From assembly GCA_028279275.1 (NCBI GenBank), contig JANQOB010000002.1:186001-250000 (forward strand): a stretch of DNA of 64,000 nucleotides, written 5' to 3'. Below are positions 61,679 to 64,000 of this stretch, one piece after another. Source of the stretch: Gammaproteobacteria bacterium. Its GTDB lineage: Bacteria > Pseudomonadota > Gammaproteobacteria > UBA4575. Each line of letters opens with the position of its first letter. The stretch's first letter is position 1. The notes under the pieces were generated by a model. It saw nothing but the letters and a program-made list of their open reading frames with translations. It was not told the DNA's origin and ran no database searches. Both the position numbers and the translations under genes were made by a program.

Positions 61679-63469
61679 ATGAGTAAAGCTTACAATATTA
61701 TTGAGCATGCCTATGACGTTGTTGTAGTAGGCGCTGGCGGCGCAGGTTTGCGCGCAACTTTAGGTATGGCCGTAAGCGGTTTGTCTACTGCATGCATTAC
61801 TAAGGTGTTCCCTACACGAAGTCATACAGTTGCTGCACAAGGTGGAATGAGTGCGGCACTAGGTAATATGGGTGAAGATGATTGGCGTTGGCACATGTAC
61901 GATACCGTTAAAGGTTCGGATTGGTTAGGTGACCAGGATGCGATTGAATATATGTGTCGTGAAGCAATTCCAGCAGTGGTTGAGCTCGAGCATTATGGTG
62001 TGCCATTTTCTAGAACCGATGCAGGAAAAATTTACCAACGACCTTTTGGTGGTATGACAACACACTATGGCGAGGGTATTGCACAACGTACCTGTGCTGC
62101 AGCCGATAGAACAGGCCATGCAATTTTACATACGCTATACCAGCAGTCATTAAAACATAATGCTGAGTTTTTTATTGAATACTTTGCTACTGATTTATTG
62201 ATGGATGATGATGGTAGTTGTAAAGGTGTAATGGCGTGGGATTTAGCAACAGGTGACTTGCATATCTATCGTGCACATATGGTTTTGCTTGCAACGGGTG
62301 GCTATGGACGCACTTATTTTTCTTGCACTTCTGCGCATACTTGTACGGGTGATGGGAATGCGATGGTGTTACGAGCAGGGCTTCCTTTGCAGGATATGGA
62401 GTTTGTACAGTTTCATCCAACTGGAATTTATGGTGCAGGCTGCCTCATTACGGAAGGTGTGCGAGGCGAAGGGGGCTATTTAACGAATTCACAGGGTGAA
62501 CGTTTTATGGAACGTTATGCGCCCAATGCAAAAGATTTAGCGTCACGTGATGTCGTTAGCCGTTCCATGACAGTTGAAATTAATGAAGGTCGGGGTATAG
62601 GCGAAGAAAATGATCATATCCATTTACACCTGGAACATTTAGGCGCGGATTTGATTAATGAAAAACTTCCCGGCATTGCCGAGTCTGCCCGAATTTTTGC
62701 AGGTGTAGATGTAACCAAAGAACCGATTCCGGTAATACCGACTGTGCATTACAACATGGGTGGTATACCAACAAATTATCATGGTGAAGTGGTTACCTTA
62801 AAAAATGGAGATCCGGACACGGTAATTCCAGGACTGATGGCCATTGGCGAAGCGGCTTGCGTATCCGTGCATGGTGCTAATCGTTTAGGCTCGAACTCAC
62901 TTCTTGATTTGGTTGTATTTGGAAGAGCTGCTGCCATTCGAACATCAGAGCTTGTTAAACCCAAACAAGCTCATAGTGAATTAAAGAACGGCGCGATAGA
63001 TAAAGTTTTAGATCGCTTTGATAAATTACGACATGCAAACGGCAGTGTTGCGACAGCCGATTTGCGTTTAGAAATGCAAAAGACCATGCAAAATCATGCA
63101 GCAGTATTTCGCACGGGAGAATCCATAGAAAAAGGATTGCAAAAGCTAAGAGTATTGAATGATCAAATGGATGATTTAAAAGTGACAGATCGCTCCATGA
63201 TTTGGAATACAGATTTGGTTGAGACACTGGAACTTACCAACTTAATGCCTCAAGCGCTGGCTACAGCACAGTCTGCATTAAATAGAACCGAGAGTCGCGG
63301 AGCTCAGGCGCGTGATGATTATCCTGAGCGTGATGATGAAAATTGGATGAAACATACTTTAGTCTCAGTTGATTCCAATGGAGACGTTACTATCGATTAT
63401 CGTCCTGTGCATATGTATACACAAACAGATGATGTGGAAGTTATTCCGCCTAAAGCAAGAACTTATTAA
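61679..63469 (+). CDS. sdhA: Succinate dehydrogenase flavoprotein subunit
   Basis: SdhA oxidises succinate to fumarate with covalent FAD. The 596 residues fit the family (588 in E. coli). Motifs: dinucleotide-binding [18 protein letters not shown], the covalent FAD His in [16 protein letters not shown], the substrate loop [33 protein letters not shown] and [18 protein letters not shown]. The C-terminal helical domain is complete, ending PPKARTY. It works with SdhB at the cytoplasmic face of the membrane. Confidence 0.98.
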   Translation: MSKAYNIIEHAYDVVVVGAGGAGLRATLGMAVSGLSTACITKVFPTRSHTVAAQGGMSAALGNMGEDDWRWHMYDTVKGSDWLGDQDAIEYMCREAIPAVVELEHYGVPFSRTDAGKIYQRPFGGMTTHYGEGIAQRTCAAADRTGHAILHTLYQQSLKHNAEFFIEYFATDLLMDDDGSCKGVMAWDLATGDLHIYRAHMVLLATGGYGRTYFSCTSAHTCTGDGNAMVLRAGLPLQDMEFVQFHPTGIYGAGCLITEGVRGEGGYLTNSQGERFMERYAPNAKDLASRDVVSRSMTVEINEGRGIGEENDHIHLHLEHLGADLINEKLPGIAESARIFAGVDVTKEPIPVIPTVHYNMGGIPTNYHGEVVTLKNGDPDTVIPGLMAIGEAACVSVHGANRLGSNSLLDLVVFGRAAAIRTSELVKPKQAHSELKNGAIDKVLDRFDKLRHANGSVATADLRLEMQKTMQNHAAVFRTGESIEKGLQKLRVLNDQMDDLKVTDRSMIWNTDLVETLELTNLMPQALATAQSALNRTESRGAQARDDYPERDDENWMKHTLVSVDSNGDVTIDYRPVHMYTQTDDVEVIPPKARTY

Positions 63470-63508
63470 GTTATAGAAACTCTATGAAAATTCAAAAGGC
63501 TAAATAAA

Positions 63509-64000
63509 ATGGCGCAATTTACTTTACCTGCAAACTCTGTTGTCAAACCAGGCAAAACATTCAAATGCCCAACAAATAGCAACAATATAAAAAAAGTGAC
63601 AGTTTACCGTTACGAGCCTGATAATGGAGAAAATCCACGTACGGATACTTATGAAGTGGACATGAATGATTGTGGTCCAATGATTTTAGATATCCTTATT
63701 AAAATCAAAAATGAAATGGACCCCACGCTAAGTTTTAGAAGATCTTGTCGTGAGGGAATATGTGGTTCGTGCTCGATGAACATTAATGGCTCTAATACAC
63801 TTGCATGCACAAAGGCTGTTGATGACTATAAGGGAGACTTGAAAATATACCCCTTACCACATTTACCAGTGGTTAAAGACTTGGTTGGTGATTTAACTAA
63901 TTTTTATGCGCAATACGCATCTGTAAAACCCTGGATGCAAGCAGATACTCCACCGCCACCTGATCGTGAGCGATTACAATCCAAGGAAGATCGAGAAAAA
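63509..64000 (+). CDS. sdhB: Succinate dehydrogenase iron-sulfur subunit, N-terminal part (cut by window end)
   Basis: The first 164 residues of SdhB are visible. It starts [18 protein letters not shown], then [20 protein letters not shown], the 2Fe-2S motif [22 protein letters not shown] and [21 protein letters not shown]. The frame is open to the last base. The 4Fe-4S and 3Fe-4S cysteines of the second half lie beyond the window. It follows sdhA by 39 bases. The N-terminal [10 protein letters not shown] is slightly longer than in E. coli. Confidence 0.95.
   Translation, partial: MAQFTLPANSVVKPGKTFKCPTNSNNIKKVTVYRYEPDNGENPRTDTYEVDMNDCGPMILDILIKIKNEMDPTLSFRRSCREGICGSCSMNINGSNTLACTKAVDDYKGDLKIYPLPHLPVVKDLVGDLTNFYAQYASVKPWMQADTPPPPDRERLQSKEDREK

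Noticed and set aside
1..64000. tRNA, rRNA, CRISPR, transposase or prophage genes
   Set aside because: No such feature was recognised on reading either strand; a tRNA scan would be decisive.

Overview
The window is AT-rich bacterial DNA, very probably from a gammaproteobacterium. The evidence is RapA, SrkA (YihE), SlyX, a recJ-prfB-lysS run with the classic RF2 frameshift site, YgfZ, a YcbK/MepK-like protein with a twin-arginine signal, and an sdhCDAB operon. I see no tRNA, rRNA, CRISPR array, transposase or phage gene. The distinctive content is a large set of genes for tetrahydromethanopterin (H4MPT)- and methylofuran-linked C1 metabolism, which points to a methylotroph or an organism that detoxifies formaldehyde. 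I cannot name the genus.

Layout. 0-4.6 kb: the end of an ABC exporter (ATPase plus permease), a possible membrane microprotein, small unknowns, a YbaK-type deacylase and a secreted protein with five C-x3-P-x4-C modules. 4.6-9.2 kb: rapA, an unknown, srkA, slyX. 9.2-17.7 kb: a DUF1223 protein, a BPSS1780-type membrane protein, then a six-gene minus-strand operon (RDD, SpoIIM-like, DUF4129, DUF4350, MoxR ATPase, DUF58). 18-24 kb: a NYN protein and a glucosylglycerate module, in which a GH13_18 phosphorylase faces a GT81 synthase and two HAD phosphatases. 24-28.7 kb: two murein enzymes (YcbK-like, L,D-transpeptidase), cysS and two small unknowns.

28.8-42.8 kb is the first C1 block: a beta-RFAP synthase-like protein, MtdB, an ATP-grasp protein, Mch, a RimK-like ligase, a CPA1 antiporter, a CitG-like protein, Fae, a zinc-finger/PTPS fusion, a HisA-like barrel, an MfnD-like ATP-grasp, MfnF-like, PabB and an amino-acid-kinase-like (MfnE-like) protein. 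51.9-54.9 kb is the second block: a small unknown, MfnB, a DUF447 protein and a DHPS-like protein. Together they would make the pterin (PabB to beta-RFAP synthase to DHPS-like, with glutamylation by RimK-like), make the furan carrier (MfnB, MfnE-like, MfnF, MfnD-like), and run formaldehyde to methylene- to methenyl- to formyl-H4MPT (Fae, MtdB, Mch). The formyltransferase/hydrolase complex is not in the window, so the route to formate is incomplete here.

42.8-51.9 kb, between the two blocks, holds envelope genes: an MMPL/RND exporter, TspO, a PD40 lipoprotein, a CDF transporter, a ceramidase-like protein, DUF924, a CBS protein, an alpha/beta hydrolase and an acyltransferase. 55-64 kb is housekeeping: recJ, prfB, lysS (with a 133-bp inverted-repeat element between prfB and lysS), ygfZ and sdhCDAB, with sdhB cut by the window end.

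Several starts were moved from the longest open frame on the basis of ribosome-binding sites, signal peptides or homologous N-termini. One ATP-grasp gene (30833) appears to lack any ATG, GTG or TTG start.
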